The notes below the pieces were generated by a model that was not told the origin of the DNA, searched no databases, and saw only the letters and a list, made by a program, of their open reading frames with translations. A stretch of DNA of 64,000 bases from NCBI GenBank assembly GCA_014584345.1, contig JACTNB010000008.1, positions 1 through 64,000 on the forward strand, written 5' to 3'. Positions 49,931 through 58,336 of the stretch are shown one piece after another (position 1 is the stretch's first letter; the number at the start of each line of letters is the position of its first letter). The stretch is from Planctomycetota bacterium (lineage in GTDB: Bacteria; Planctomycetota; Planctomycetia; Planctomycetales; Planctomycetaceae). The position numbers were made by a program, and so were the translations under genes.

Positions 49931-51496
49931 ATGCAACGTACGGATGGAATACAGAGACTTGGTCGGCAGCGCGAGCCGTGGGATCTGCTGGTCATAGGCG
50001 GCGGGGCAACGGGGGCCAGCATTCTGTTGGATGCCGCCACCCGGGGACTCTCCGCTGTACTGCTGGAACAGCACGATTTCGGCAAGGGGACGTCAACCCG
50101 CTCCACGAAGCTGGTGCATGGGGGAGTGCGTTATCTGGCCCAGGGGAATGTGTCGCTGGTGCGCGAGGCCCTGCGGGAACGCGCGCGATTGCGCGCCAAC
50201 GCGCCGCACGTGGTGCACGAGATGTCGTTCCTGGTCCCTTGCCGCAACCTTTGGCAGCAGTTGTGGTACGCGACGGGTTTCAAAATGTACGACCTGCTTG
50301 CCGGACGAAGTGGCTTTCGCAAGGCCCGTTCGCTTCGCCGCGCGGACTGTCTCGACGCTGTGCCGACGTTGCGCCCCGAATGGGCCGCGGGAGGCATATT
50401 GTATTCGGATGGTCAATTCGACGACGCCCGCCTGCTGATCAACATCCTGCAAACCGCCCAGGAACAGGGGGCGGTCCCGTTGAACTACTTCCGGGTGGAC
50501 CGCATTCTGAAGGACAACGTGGGACGAGCCATCGGGGTGGGCTGCACCGACCAGGAAACCGGGCAGTCCCACGAGGTGCAGGCTCGAATGATCATTAACG
50601 CAACGGGGCCGTTCTGCGATGTACTGCGGCAACGGGACGATCCCCAAGCGGAACGGGTGGTGGCCGCCAGCCAGGGAATTCACCTGGTACTCCCCGCCCG
50701 GTTTCTACCCGGCCAGACTGCGGTGATTGTCCCAAAAACCAGCGACGGCCGCGTGATCTTCATGATTCCCTGGGAAGGCCATGTGTTGATCGGCACCACC
50801 GACACGCCGATCCCCGAGGCCGTGCTCGAGCCGCGCGCCCAGGCGGAGGAAGTGGAATTCCTGCTGACGACTGCCGCCCAGTATCTGACGGAAGCCCCCA
50901 CTGCCGGTGACGTGCTCAGCGTCTTCACGGGTATACGGCCGCTGGTCGGGAAAGGCCAGGGGAGTTCGTCCGGACAGGTCCGTACCGCTCGCCTGTCGCG
51001 CGATCACACAATTCTGCGTTCCCCCTCGGGAATGATCACCATCACCGGCGGCAAGTGGACGACAGCCCGCAAGATGGCGGAGGATTGCATCGATCGGGCG
51101 CTCGAGTGGAGCGGCTTGCCGAGCCGTCCCTGTGGCACGGTTTCCCTGAGACTGCATGGGGCAACCGACTCCACGGCATCGCATAGCCTGTACGGCAGCG
51201 ATGCCGAGGCAATCGAGGTGCTGGCACGCAGCGACAGCGAATTCTCGCGCCCCCTGGTGGAAGGATATCCGTTGCGGGCAGCCGAGGTAATCTGGAGCGT
51301 CCGTCATGAAATGGCGCGGACGGTGGAAGATGTCCTGGCGCGCCGCAGCCGACTGTTGTTTCTCAATGCGCAGGCAGCGTTACAGGCGGCCCCGGCGGTG
51401 GCACGCTGGATGTCGCGGGAATTACAACGGGAGGAAAACTGGCAACAACGGCAGTTGACGGAGTTCGAGGAACTGGTCGGGCACTACAAGCTTTAG
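49931..51496 (+). CDS. glpD: Glycerol-3-phosphate dehydrogenase (FAD)
   Basis: A 521-residue FAD-dependent glycerol-3-phosphate dehydrogenase that feeds electrons to the quinone pool and yields dihydroxyacetone phosphate. It has the dinucleotide-binding motif LLVIGGGATGAS at 19-30, the GTSTRSTKLVHGGVRYL signature, and the C-terminal DAO_C domain (TITGGKWTTARKMAEDC). AAGG is correctly spaced before the ATG. It forms an operon with glpF 56 bp downstream; a glycerol kinase is not present in the window. Confidence 0.93.
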   Translation: MQRTDGIQRLGRQREPWDLLVIGGGATGASILLDAATRGLSAVLLEQHDFGKGTSTRSTKLVHGGVRYLAQGNVSLVREALRERARLRANAPHVVHEMSFLVPCRNLWQQLWYATGFKMYDLLAGRSGFRKARSLRRADCLDAVPTLRPEWAAGGILYSDGQFDDARLLINILQTAQEQGAVPLNYFRVDRILKDNVGRAIGVGCTDQETGQSHEVQARMIINATGPFCDVLRQRDDPQAERVVAASQGIHLVLPARFLPGQTAVIVPKTSDGRVIFMIPWEGHVLIGTTDTPIPEAVLEPRAQAEEVEFLLTTAAQYLTEAPTAGDVLSVFTGIRPLVGKGQGSSSGQVRTARLSRDHTILRSPSGMITITGGKWTTARKMAEDCIDRALEWSGLPSRPCGTVSLRLHGATDSTASHSLYGSDAEAIEVLARSDSEFSRPLVEGYPLRAAEVIWSVRHEMARTVEDVLARRSRLLFLNAQAALQAAPAVARWMSRELQREENWQQRQLTEFEELVGHYKL

Positions 51497-51552
51497 GGCG
51501 GCAGGGTGATTCAGGGTGTCAAAAAATAGTCATGAAAAGGTCGGGTGAGGGA

Positions 51553-52320
51553 ATGAACGCGTATCTGGCGGAGTTGATCGGCACGGCATTTCTGATTCTG
51601 CTGGGCAACGGTGTGGTGGCCAACGTGGTGCTGACGCGTACGAAAGGCCACGCGGGAGGCTGGATTGTCATTACCGCCGGCTGGGGAATCGGGGTTTTTG
51701 TGGGGGCGTTCTGCAGCCAGCAATACAGCGGCGCGCACTTGAACCCGGCCGTTACAGCCGCAATGGTAATTGCCGACAAATTGCCCTGGAACGAAGCAGG
51801 GGGCTACCTGGTCTGCCAGATGCTGGGGGGCATGCTGGGCGCGACGCTGGTGTATCTGTTCTACCGGGACCACTACAAGCTGACCGAGGATAGCGACGCC
51901 AAGCTGGCCACTTTTTGCACCGCTCCGGCTGTGCGGAATCTGCCACATGCCTGTTTCTGTGAGCTTGTCGCCACGTTTGCCCTGGTATTTCCCATCTTTC
52001 TGATGGCCGACCCACAACTGCAGTTGCCCGTGTCGTCCCTGGGGGGGGATCCCGCGGATCTGCCCCGGCTCGGTTTGGGATCACTCGGCCTGCTGCCAGT
52101 CGGGTTGCTGGTCTTTGGCATCGGCCTGTCCCTGGGGGGGACCTCCGGCTACGCGATCAACCCGGCCCGCGACCTGGCCCCGCGTCTCATGCATTGGGTG
52201 CTCCCCATTCCAGGAAAACGCGACAGCGACTGGGCCTACGCCTGGGTTCCCGTTCTCGGCCCTCTCGCGGGAGGCTCTGTCGCCGCATTGGCCTATCTGC
52301 TGCTCATTCAGGCAAAATGA
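51553..52320 (+). CDS. glpF: Aquaglyceroporin / glycerol facilitator
   Basis: A 255-residue major intrinsic protein with six membrane segments and both pore motifs, HLNPAVT (64-66 for NPA) and AINPARDLAPR. The Arg-Asp after the second NPA and the GNGVVAN start are typical of GlpF rather than water-only aquaporins. The start at 51553 has GGTGAGGG upstream and gives the usual MNAYLAELIG N-terminus; the ATG at 51532 is less likely. It provides glycerol for the upstream glpD enzyme after phosphorylation. Confidence 0.9.
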   Translation: MNAYLAELIGTAFLILLGNGVVANVVLTRTKGHAGGWIVITAGWGIGVFVGAFCSQQYSGAHLNPAVTAAMVIADKLPWNEAGGYLVCQMLGGMLGATLVYLFYRDHYKLTEDSDAKLATFCTAPAVRNLPHACFCELVATFALVFPIFLMADPQLQLPVSSLGGDPADLPRLGLGSLGLLPVGLLVFGIGLSLGGTSGYAINPARDLAPRLMHWVLPIPGKRDSDWAYAWVPVLGPLAGGSVAALAYLLLIQAK

Positions 52321-52469
52321 GTCGCCGGAGCAGGTAAACATTTTCTCGCGGACCAAGGCCGGAAGTAGCCCCCCCAGCGGATCTTCCGCAACCGTTCAGG
52401 CTATGTGCCGATCTTTACCTCGGACAAGGCTCGAAACACTCTTCTCGTTTGCAGTGCCCGAAGTTCGAA

Positions 52470-53408
52470 TTACAGCAGGCTGCGGAAATACTCCAGGTCG
52501 GTAGCGGTCTGGGCGTAACATTGCTCGACACTCAATTCGGGCAGGTATTCGCTGTGCAACGAAAACGGTCCGCTGTAGTTGAGCTGGCGGAGCGTGGCGA
52601 GGAAGTCGGGAATGGGGGAAATGCCCTCCGCAAGCGGGGCGGTTTTCCAGCCCCAGCGCTGTTGCCCCTGCCTATCGCGAGGTTTTTGTGTCAGCAGATA
52701 GTTCTTGACCGCGCACAATTCCATCCAGGGAGCGAGCAGATCCAACCCCTGCTGCCAGCCGGCGGCTCCTCCTTCGAGCGACATGTGCAGCGTATCGACA
52801 TAGGCCCCGATGCGGCCGGGCTCGAAGTCCCGCAATAACAGATACAGCAGTGTCCCATGCGAGGGGAGATAACTGCCGGAGTGGATATGCACGCAGGGAA
52901 GCACATTGTGTTTCTCGGCCAGCGTCACTAACTGATTTAGTTGTAGCTTGACCTCTTCGATCTGTTCGCCCAGTCGTCCCACCCCCTGCCCGCGGTAATA
53001 CCCCAGTTTGATTTTGCGAAGCCCCAGCTTTCCCGCGGTTTCGAACAGCGTGCGGCCGTATTCATCGGGAGCCGTCACGTTCGAGGTGATCTGGACAATT
53101 TCCAGCCCGTGATCCCGCGCGATCCGATCGGCCTCGGGGAGTTTGCTGGCGATCTTCTCGGGGGGGATGTGTCCGCCGGGGCGAACCGTCAGATCCAAGC
53201 CGGTTACCCCCAGTTCGCGAAATTTCTGACAGACCAGAGGGAGCGGCCAATCCTGGAAGCTCTTGGTGAAAACCGCGATTTTCGGCGGGGCGTCCGCCTT
53301 CGTGACAGCGGTCTCCATGGCCAATCCGGGCAGGCCACGCGATGCACATACGGTTGCGGCAAGAGTTCCCGCGGTCTGGAGGAGAAAGTCGCGTCGGGAA
53401 GACCACAT
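52470..53408 (-). CDS. Secreted sugar phosphate isomerase/epimerase-like (TIM barrel)
   Basis: A 312-residue xylose-isomerase-like TIM-barrel protein with a twin-arginine signal (SSRRDFLLQTAGTLAATVCA, residues 3-22). Barrel landmarks are KFRELGVTGLDLTVRPGG, VLPCVHIHSGSYLP, GRIGAYVDTLHMSLEGG and FSLHSEYLPE. Metal-binding Glu/His candidates are present, but the substrate is unknown. The ATG at 53408 is chosen over a GTG at 53417 because AGGTAG is then at a workable distance. It converges with glpF. Confidence 0.8.
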   Translation of the reverse strand: MWSSRRDFLLQTAGTLAATVCASRGLPGLAMETAVTKADAPPKIAVFTKSFQDWPLPLVCQKFRELGVTGLDLTVRPGGHIPPEKIASKLPEADRIARDHGLEIVQITSNVTAPDEYGRTLFETAGKLGLRKIKLGYYRGQGVGRLGEQIEEVKLQLNQLVTLAEKHNVLPCVHIHSGSYLPSHGTLLYLLLRDFEPGRIGAYVDTLHMSLEGGAAGWQQGLDLLAPWMELCAVKNYLLTQKPRDRQGQQRWGWKTAPLAEGISPIPDFLATLRQLNYSGPFSLHSEYLPELSVEQCYAQTATDLEYFRSLL

Positions 53409-53417
53409 ATCGATCAC

Positions 53418-53759
53418 TACCTGTGTTGCGGGGAAAGTGAAGCAGGACTGGTATCTGCCATCACCTTAACCGTCGCGCAACTCTGGCTCAAGCCTGGAGA
53501 ACCCCACACTTGGGAGAGGATTCTGGTCACCTGCCCGAAAAGCCGGGCAAAAACGCAAGGAACCCCGCTCTACCTTTCGGCAATCACACTGTTGTTCCAC
53601 TACAGGACTTATAGAGGGACACAAAATGAACACGAAGTTCCTTGCGGGCCACCCGTGACCGCATCATTCCTCACGCTGCCAGACCTCCTCTCCCCAATCT
53701 CAGCTTAAGCCATTGGGGAGGCCCATTTGTGGGCAGGGACCGACACCCGTTGTCCAGCA
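53418..53759. other. Intergenic region with hairpin
   Basis: 342 bases lie between the isomerase-like gene start and the Hsp20 stop. Its main structure is the stem at 53690-53720, described separately. No gene was recognised. Confidence 0.4.
53690..53720 (-). terminator. Hairpin downstream of hsp20
   Basis: Perfect 9 bp arms (CTCCCCAAT and ATTGGGGAG) with a 13-base loop lie 40 bases after the Hsp20 stop on the minus strand. No T-run follows, so termination is only possible. Confidence 0.5.
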
Positions 53760-54212
53760 TTACCCCTTGACGGCAATTTTATGTGACTTGGCCTCCTCGC
53801 ATTTCGGAAGCGTGACCGTCAACACGCCATCCTTCATATCGGCGGCAATTTCCTGCTGATTGATCGCACAAGGCAAGTCGATTACACGGAAAAAAGAGCG
53901 CTGACTGCGTTCCACGCGATGGAAACGCTTATCCGTTTTTTCCTGTTCTTCCTTGTGTTCCCCTGAAATTCGCAGCCGATCCCCCGTCACTTCAATCTGA
54001 ACTTCGTCGGGCTTCAGGCCCGGCAGGTCCATTTTCAGTTCCAGAGTATTTTCCGTTTCGGCCAAGTCCATCGAAGGCACAAACGCCCCCGAAAGACCAT
54101 TCCCTTCGCCACGGATCCCCATTGTCAACTGGTTGAACAAGTCGTCCATCTCTTCCCGCAACGAGCGGAACATAGGGGCCAAACCCCGATTCTGTGTTGC
54201 TAGATTTCCCAT
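53760..54212 (-). CDS. Small heat-shock protein (Hsp20)
   Basis: A 150-residue holdase chaperone. The alpha-crystallin domain spans about 45-140 (MDLAETENTLELKMDLPG, then VTGDRLRISGEHKEE, then DGVLTVTLPK). The C-terminal I-x-I-like anchor is reduced to HKIAVKG. AAGGAGA lies before the ATG at 54212; the upstream extension to 54257 is not needed. It is divergent from the LOV/PAS kinase gene across a 307 bp region, so shared stress control is possible. Confidence 0.92.
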   Translation of the reverse strand: MGNLATQNRGLAPMFRSLREEMDDLFNQLTMGIRGEGNGLSGAFVPSMDLAETENTLELKMDLPGLKPDEVQIEVTGDRLRISGEHKEEQEKTDKRFHRVERSQRSFFRVIDLPCAINQQEIAADMKDGVLTVTLPKCEEAKSHKIAVKG

Positions 54213-54519
54213 GACTGTTCTCCTTATCAAGATACCCTCCCAATGCGACAACGGCACACAGACCGTTAATACCCACTTTTCATTTCATGTATTATCCCTG
54301 ATTTGCGTGGCGAAAACATCCAGAAATGCCCCGGTTTCTTGTAGCGTTTTTCGTGACATGACAACGATCTCGCCTCGTCCGTGGTACAATGGATGCCTGA
54401 AAAATGCCCTCCGGGAATCGCGGGATCATCCCGAGCCCGGCAGGCAACAACAGGATGAGCGATAGCGGAAGAAGTCCACTGAAGTAGAGTCGGTGGCCCA
54501 TGATCGGGGGGAGTCGCGA
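54213..54519. other. Divergent region between hsp20 and the sensor kinase
   Basis: 307 bases expected to hold promoters for both genes. An AT-rich segment near 54275-54300 is a candidate. No CIRCE-type inverted repeat or ROSE-like element was recognised. Confidence 0.35.
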
Positions 54520-56355
54520 ATGACCAGCTTGCATGAAATCAGATTGAATTCCCTCGCGGAGTTGTTTGGGACGGACGTGGCGAACAACCAGTGGCGGCTC
54601 CACAGTCTGGAACAGACCCGCCTGCCGGTGATCATCACGAATCCGCGGCTGGCCGATAATCCCGTGGTTTATGCCAACATGGCGGCTTCCCGGCTTACTG
54701 GGTATTCGTTCCAGGAACTGGTGGGGCGAAATTGCCGCCATCTGTTGGGAGAGGATTGGGATCAACCCGCGTTGACTCTATTGCGAGAGGCCATCTCCCG
54801 GGGGGAGGATTGCCAGGTACTGCTGCGGAATTACCGCAAGAATGGCAGTCTCTTCTGGAACGAGCTGACCATTATTCCCATTCGGGACAATGCCAACGAA
54901 TTGTTTTGCTTCGTGGGTATCCAGAACGATGTCACGGCCCACAAGCAACTCGCCATTGACAAGGAACTGATCGAGGATCGGCTTCGCGCGATCCTGAATT
55001 CCGCCGCCGACGCCATCATCACGATCGACGAGCAGGGGATTATGCTGGACCTGAACCAGGCGGTGGAAAAGCTGTTTGGTTATTCCGTCCAGGAACTCCT
55101 GGGACGCAATATCAGCATACTGATGCCTTCGCCGCACCGCGAGAATCACGATGGTTATCTGAGGCGTTACCTGGAAACGGGCGAAAAGCGGGTGATCGGC
55201 GTGGGGCGGGAAGTGACAGCGCGGCGGAAGGATGGTTCGCTGTTTCCGGCGGAGATCTCCGTCAGCAAGGTAGACAGCAAACACTTGTTTTCGGGCATCG
55301 TGCGGGACATCAGCGAACGCCAGCGCAACGAGGAGGCCCTGCGTCGGGAATTACGGCTCAACGAAAATATCATCCGCACAAGTCGCAGCATCATTCTGAT
55401 TCTCGACCTGGCGGGCCGCATCGTGCAGTACAACCCTTGTCTCGAGGAACTCTCGGGCTGGCCCTTGAGCGAAAAGCGGGGAGACGACTGGTTCGAAACC
55501 TTTGTTCCCCCGGGCAACCGCGTGGACCAGCGAGAACGATTCTCACTTGCCATTGCCGGCAGGCAAGCTCAGTACTGGGCATCGCAACTCGTCACGCGGG
55601 AGGGTTCCGTGCGAGACGTGGAATGGAATGCGGCCCCGCTGATTTCCCCCGAGGGGGACGTCACCGGACTGCTGTGCAACGGCCAGGACGTGACGGTCCG
55701 CCATCGTCTGGAGCGGGAAGTGCTCAATGTCGCGGCTGAGGAACAGCGTCGCATCGGCCAGGATCTGCACGATGTCATCGGACAGGAACTGACCGCGTTG
55801 GCAATGCTGGCCGACACATTGTCCTTTGCGCTGGAACGGCGGCGTGTCCCCGAGGCGATGTTGGCGGCAAAGATCAATCAGGATCTCAAGGTGACACTCG
55901 GGAAGGTTCGCTTGCTGAGCAGGGGACTGAATCCCGTGGATATCGACGCCGGCGGGTTGATGTCCGCCCTGGAGGCAATTTCCCGGAGACTGCGGGACAT
56001 CCACGGGATCGAATGTTCGTTTGCCTGTCCGGAGCCCGTCCTGCTGAAGAACAACCAGGTTGCCAATCATCTCTATCGTATTGCAGAGGAAGCCACGACC
56101 AACGCATTGCGGCACTCCCAAGCCGATCGCATCGAATTGGGACTCTCGCGGCAAGGGGACTATGCGGAGTTAACGATTCGCGACAACGGTATCGGATTTC
56201 ATCCCGAACAGCACGAGGATCGCGGACTGGGGTTGCGTATTATGGAGTATCGCTCCCGGCTGGTCGGCGGTCACCTGACGGTGGAATCCTCCCGGCAGGC
56301 CGGGACCGCGATCCGTTGCCGGGTTCGCCTGGATTCCATCCTTACCGAACAATGA
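54520..56355 (+). CDS. LOV / FixL-like PAS sensor histidine kinase
   Basis: A 611-residue soluble sensor kinase. Residues 33-140 are a LOV domain with the photoactive cysteine Cys72 in GRNCRHL and the flavin contacts Asn104 (NYRKNG), Asn114 (FWN) and Gln135 (FVGIQND). Residues 150-268 are a FixL-like PAS domain. His210, Arg216 and Arg230 correspond, at a constant offset of ten, to heme-ligand His200 and to Arg206 and Arg220 of Bradyrhizobium FixL. A third PAS covers about 285-395, then a HisKA_3 domain with phosphoacceptor His417 (GQDLHDVIGQE) and an HATPase domain (EEATTNALRHS, DNGIGF). The ATG at 54520 has GGGGGAG upstream. The last base pairs overlap the response regulator start (ATGA). 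Blue-light and oxygen/redox input is inferred. Confidence 0.88.
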   Translation: MTSLHEIRLNSLAELFGTDVANNQWRLHSLEQTRLPVIITNPRLADNPVVYANMAASRLTGYSFQELVGRNCRHLLGEDWDQPALTLLREAISRGEDCQVLLRNYRKNGSLFWNELTIIPIRDNANELFCFVGIQNDVTAHKQLAIDKELIEDRLRAILNSAADAIITIDEQGIMLDLNQAVEKLFGYSVQELLGRNISILMPSPHRENHDGYLRRYLETGEKRVIGVGREVTARRKDGSLFPAEISVSKVDSKHLFSGIVRDISERQRNEEALRRELRLNENIIRTSRSIILILDLAGRIVQYNPCLEELSGWPLSEKRGDDWFETFVPPGNRVDQRERFSLAIAGRQAQYWASQLVTREGSVRDVEWNAAPLISPEGDVTGLLCNGQDVTVRHRLEREVLNVAAEEQRRIGQDLHDVIGQELTALAMLADTLSFALERRRVPEAMLAAKINQDLKVTLGKVRLLSRGLNPVDIDAGGLMSALEAISRRLRDIHGIECSFACPEPVLLKNNQVANHLYRIAEEATTNALRHSQADRIELGLSRQGDYAELTIRDNGIGFHPEQHEDRGLGLRIMEYRSRLVGGHLTVESSRQAGTAIRCRVRLDSILTEQ

Positions 56356-57017
56356 AGAAGCCAGCCATGCACAAACACAAAATCGCGATAATCGACGATC
56401 ACCCGGCAGTGCGGTACGGGCTAAACGCGCGGATTTCCTGCGAAGACGATCTGTTCGTCTGCGGAGAGGCGGAAGATGTCGAGGAGGGACTAGCCCTGCT
56501 GGAACGTGTCTGTCCGCATGTGGCGATCGTTGATGTTTCTCTGAAATCAGGCAACGGGCTCGATCTGATCAAACGTGCGAAGGCGCGCGGGGATTTCACC
56601 CGTTTCCTGGTCTGGTCCATGTACGAGGAAGAACTTTATGCCGACCGAGCCCTGCGGGCCGGAGCCATGGGGTACATCAATAAGCAGGTCGCCATCGACA
56701 GCATCATCACCGCGATTCGCGAAGTGCTTCAGGACCACGTTTACCTGTCCCCTTCGCTGTCCAACACGCTGCTCAACCGGTTGATTCTAGGACGACAGGG
56801 GACGCAACAATCCCCCAAGGAATGTCTTTCCGATCGGGAATTGCAGGTTTTTGAACAGATTGGCCACGGGAAGACCACGCAGCAGATTGCCGAGTTGCTC
56901 AAGCTCAGCCCCAGCACCATCGAAACCTATCGCTCGCGGATCAAGCAGAAACTGGACTGCAAGAACATGGCCGAACTGGCCCGCTCGGCAACGCAATGGG
57001 TCCTGGAACGGGCCTGA
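56352..57017 (+). CDS. NarL/LuxR-type response regulator
   Basis: A 221-residue partner of the upstream kinase. The receiver domain has the acidic pair Asp15/Asp16, phosphoacceptor Asp61 (VAIVDVSL) and the conserved Lys in GYINKQ. The C-terminal LuxR helix-turn-helix (LSDRELQVFEQIGHGKTTQQIAELL, cut here; then STIETYRSRIKQKL) binds DNA. The start ATG overlaps the kinase stop codon as ATGA, which gives translational coupling; a second in-frame ATG at 56367 is possible. Targets are unknown but could include the divergent hsp20 or the downstream BON gene. Confidence 0.92.
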   Translation: MKKPAMHKHKIAIIDDHPAVRYGLNARISCEDDLFVCGEAEDVEEGLALLERVCPHVAIVDVSLKSGNGLDLIKRAKARGDFTRFLVWSMYEEELYADRALRAGAMGYINKQVAIDSIITAIREVLQDHVYLSPSLSNTLLNRLILGRQGTQQSPKECLSDRELQVFEQIGHGKTTQQIAELLKLSPSTIETYRSRIKQKLDCKNMAELARSATQWVLERA

Positions 57018-57203
57018 TTTCGCGCAAAATTCGCGTAGCGGAATTCGCGACAATTTGTCTGCAAATTTCTGGTATTGCAGTTGTGATTTTTCGGGTATGC
57101 TGAGTGTCAACGATAAAAGGCGACCGGGGAAGTGGAACAGTTCCCGGTTGAGTGGGGCTGGGGAATTCAAGTTGATCGTGACATCGCAAGCAGGAGAGCG
57201 GGC

Positions 57204-57497
57204 ATGCAACTCGTCCAGGAATATATCCCCCCAAGCCGCGAGTCGCGGAATGCCGCGGCCGTGGAAAGGTTGCAGCAGGAGTTGCTGGCCTCGTTGCGGA
57301 TGGCGGGCGTTAATGGGTGGCGGGGTATTTCACTGGAATTGCAGGGAGGAACAGTGACTCTGCACGGGGCGGTAGGCAGCTATTACTACAAACAGCTTAC
57401 CCAGTCCATCATCCTGCGGCATCCCGGCGTGGTCCAGTTGCGGAACGAGATTACCGTGCAGGAAGACCATTCCGAAATGAAAGAGGTGGGAACATGA
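57204..57497 (+). CDS. BON-domain protein
   Basis: A 97-residue protein whose central part (LQGGTVTLHGAVGSYYYKQ, then HPGVVQLRNEITV) matches the BON domain, which binds membranes or envelope components. AGGAG lies seven bases before the ATG at 57204; the frame extends upstream to 57132 without support. The stop overlaps the next gene start (ATGA), so the two are coupled. There is no signal peptide. It follows the response regulator by 186 bp. Confidence 0.8.
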   Translation: MQLVQEYIPPSRESRNAAAVERLQQELLASLRMAGVNGWRGISLELQGGTVTLHGAVGSYYYKQLTQSIILRHPGVVQLRNEITVQEDHSEMKEVGT

Positions 57498-57940
57498 TAT
57501 CGCCGCACAAATCCCTCGATCAGCCACTGGGCGAGGTCCTGGAAGACCGCAAGATCCGTGTATTTCTCGACCGAATCGTCGAATTCTGGCGCGATGTCGA
57601 CTTGCTGGGATGCGGTCCCAAGTACGAGGAAATGGCCGAACACCTCCGCGAATTGCATGAAATACTCACGGATCATTGCCAGAAGGTGGAACGGCAACTC
57701 CTACCCATGCAGAGCGTCAAGCAGGCGCGGCGGGGCTCGCAGATCGAAACCTTCCGAGACGAGCAGGTGGAACTGCTAGAACGTTTGGCCCACGATAGAG
57801 AGTTGGTGCAAAGGCATTGCCCCTGCGAGGAGCTGGCCAATTGGACGACCTTGGGAGAGGAAATCAGCACTCTGGTGGAACTGATCATCAGCCATCTTGC
57901 GACCGAACGGGAACTCCTGGAGTCACTACGGGCCGAGTAA
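57494..57940 (+). CDS. Helical protein of unknown function coupled to the BON gene
   Basis: A 148-residue, mostly helical, charged protein with regularly spaced His and Glu residues (HLRELHEILTDHCQKVERQ, then ISHLATERELLESL). The pattern loosely recalls four-helix hemerythrin/HHE-type proteins, but I would not assign it. Its start codon overlaps the BON gene stop (ATGA). No membrane segment or signal is seen. Confidence 0.65.
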   Translation: MISPHKSLDQPLGEVLEDRKIRVFLDRIVEFWRDVDLLGCGPKYEEMAEHLRELHEILTDHCQKVERQLLPMQSVKQARRGSQIETFRDEQVELLERLAHDRELVQRHCPCEELANWTTLGEEISTLVELIISHLATERELLESLRAE

Positions 57941-58336
57941 ACGCAAGACGTAATTCGGCCGAGTTCGAGCTTCGACGCGGAGCAGCCGCTGGCCTGGATT
58001 TTTTTACCCGGTCAATCAGACATGCTTGCCCAGCTTCGCGATGCAAATATGGCACGCAACGCGTAACGAGCCGCGCCCGTCAGGAAGCGGGCCACGCTTG
58101 AGCCACATCATTCATGCTGCATTCCACCCGAGTAGACTTCTTTGGTTGCCGCTGGTCGGCTTGTACGCCAGTGCCGCACGGGCAACCGGGCGGGAAACGC
58201 GGGCGGATGCATTTCTTCCGTTGCGGGGACGGTTGCGAAGTCGCTACGATTTTCCACAGGAATTGCTCTTGGCAGCCCGAGTGCTTGAGGCTGCCCGATT
58301 ATGCGGAAGAAATTTCGCCCTGTTGAGAAAACGCCC
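57941..58336. other. Intergenic region containing a single REP copy
   Basis: 396 bases upstream of the NCS2 permease gene. It contains the single REP sequence at 58069-58097, described separately. No other gene or RNA was recognised. Confidence 0.4.
58069..58097 (+). repeat. Single REP sequence
   Basis: This matches the 28 bp arm of the REPIN elements at 26815 and 41299 (AGCCGCGCCCGTCAGGAA..., then GGGCCACGC as in copy B) but without an inverted partner nearby. It shows that the arm occurs alone, as REP sequences do. Confidence 0.75.

Noticed and set aside
52340..52400. A possible small SRP-RNA-like segment (GGCCGGAAGTAGCC) after glpF
   Set aside because: The conserved GGAAGCAGC and opposing symmetric-loop sequence are not both present, and no closing stem could be found.
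53109..53708. A 199-codon plus-strand frame opposite the TIM-barrel gene
   Set aside because: It overlaps a well-supported twin-arginine TIM-barrel protein and has no motif of its own.
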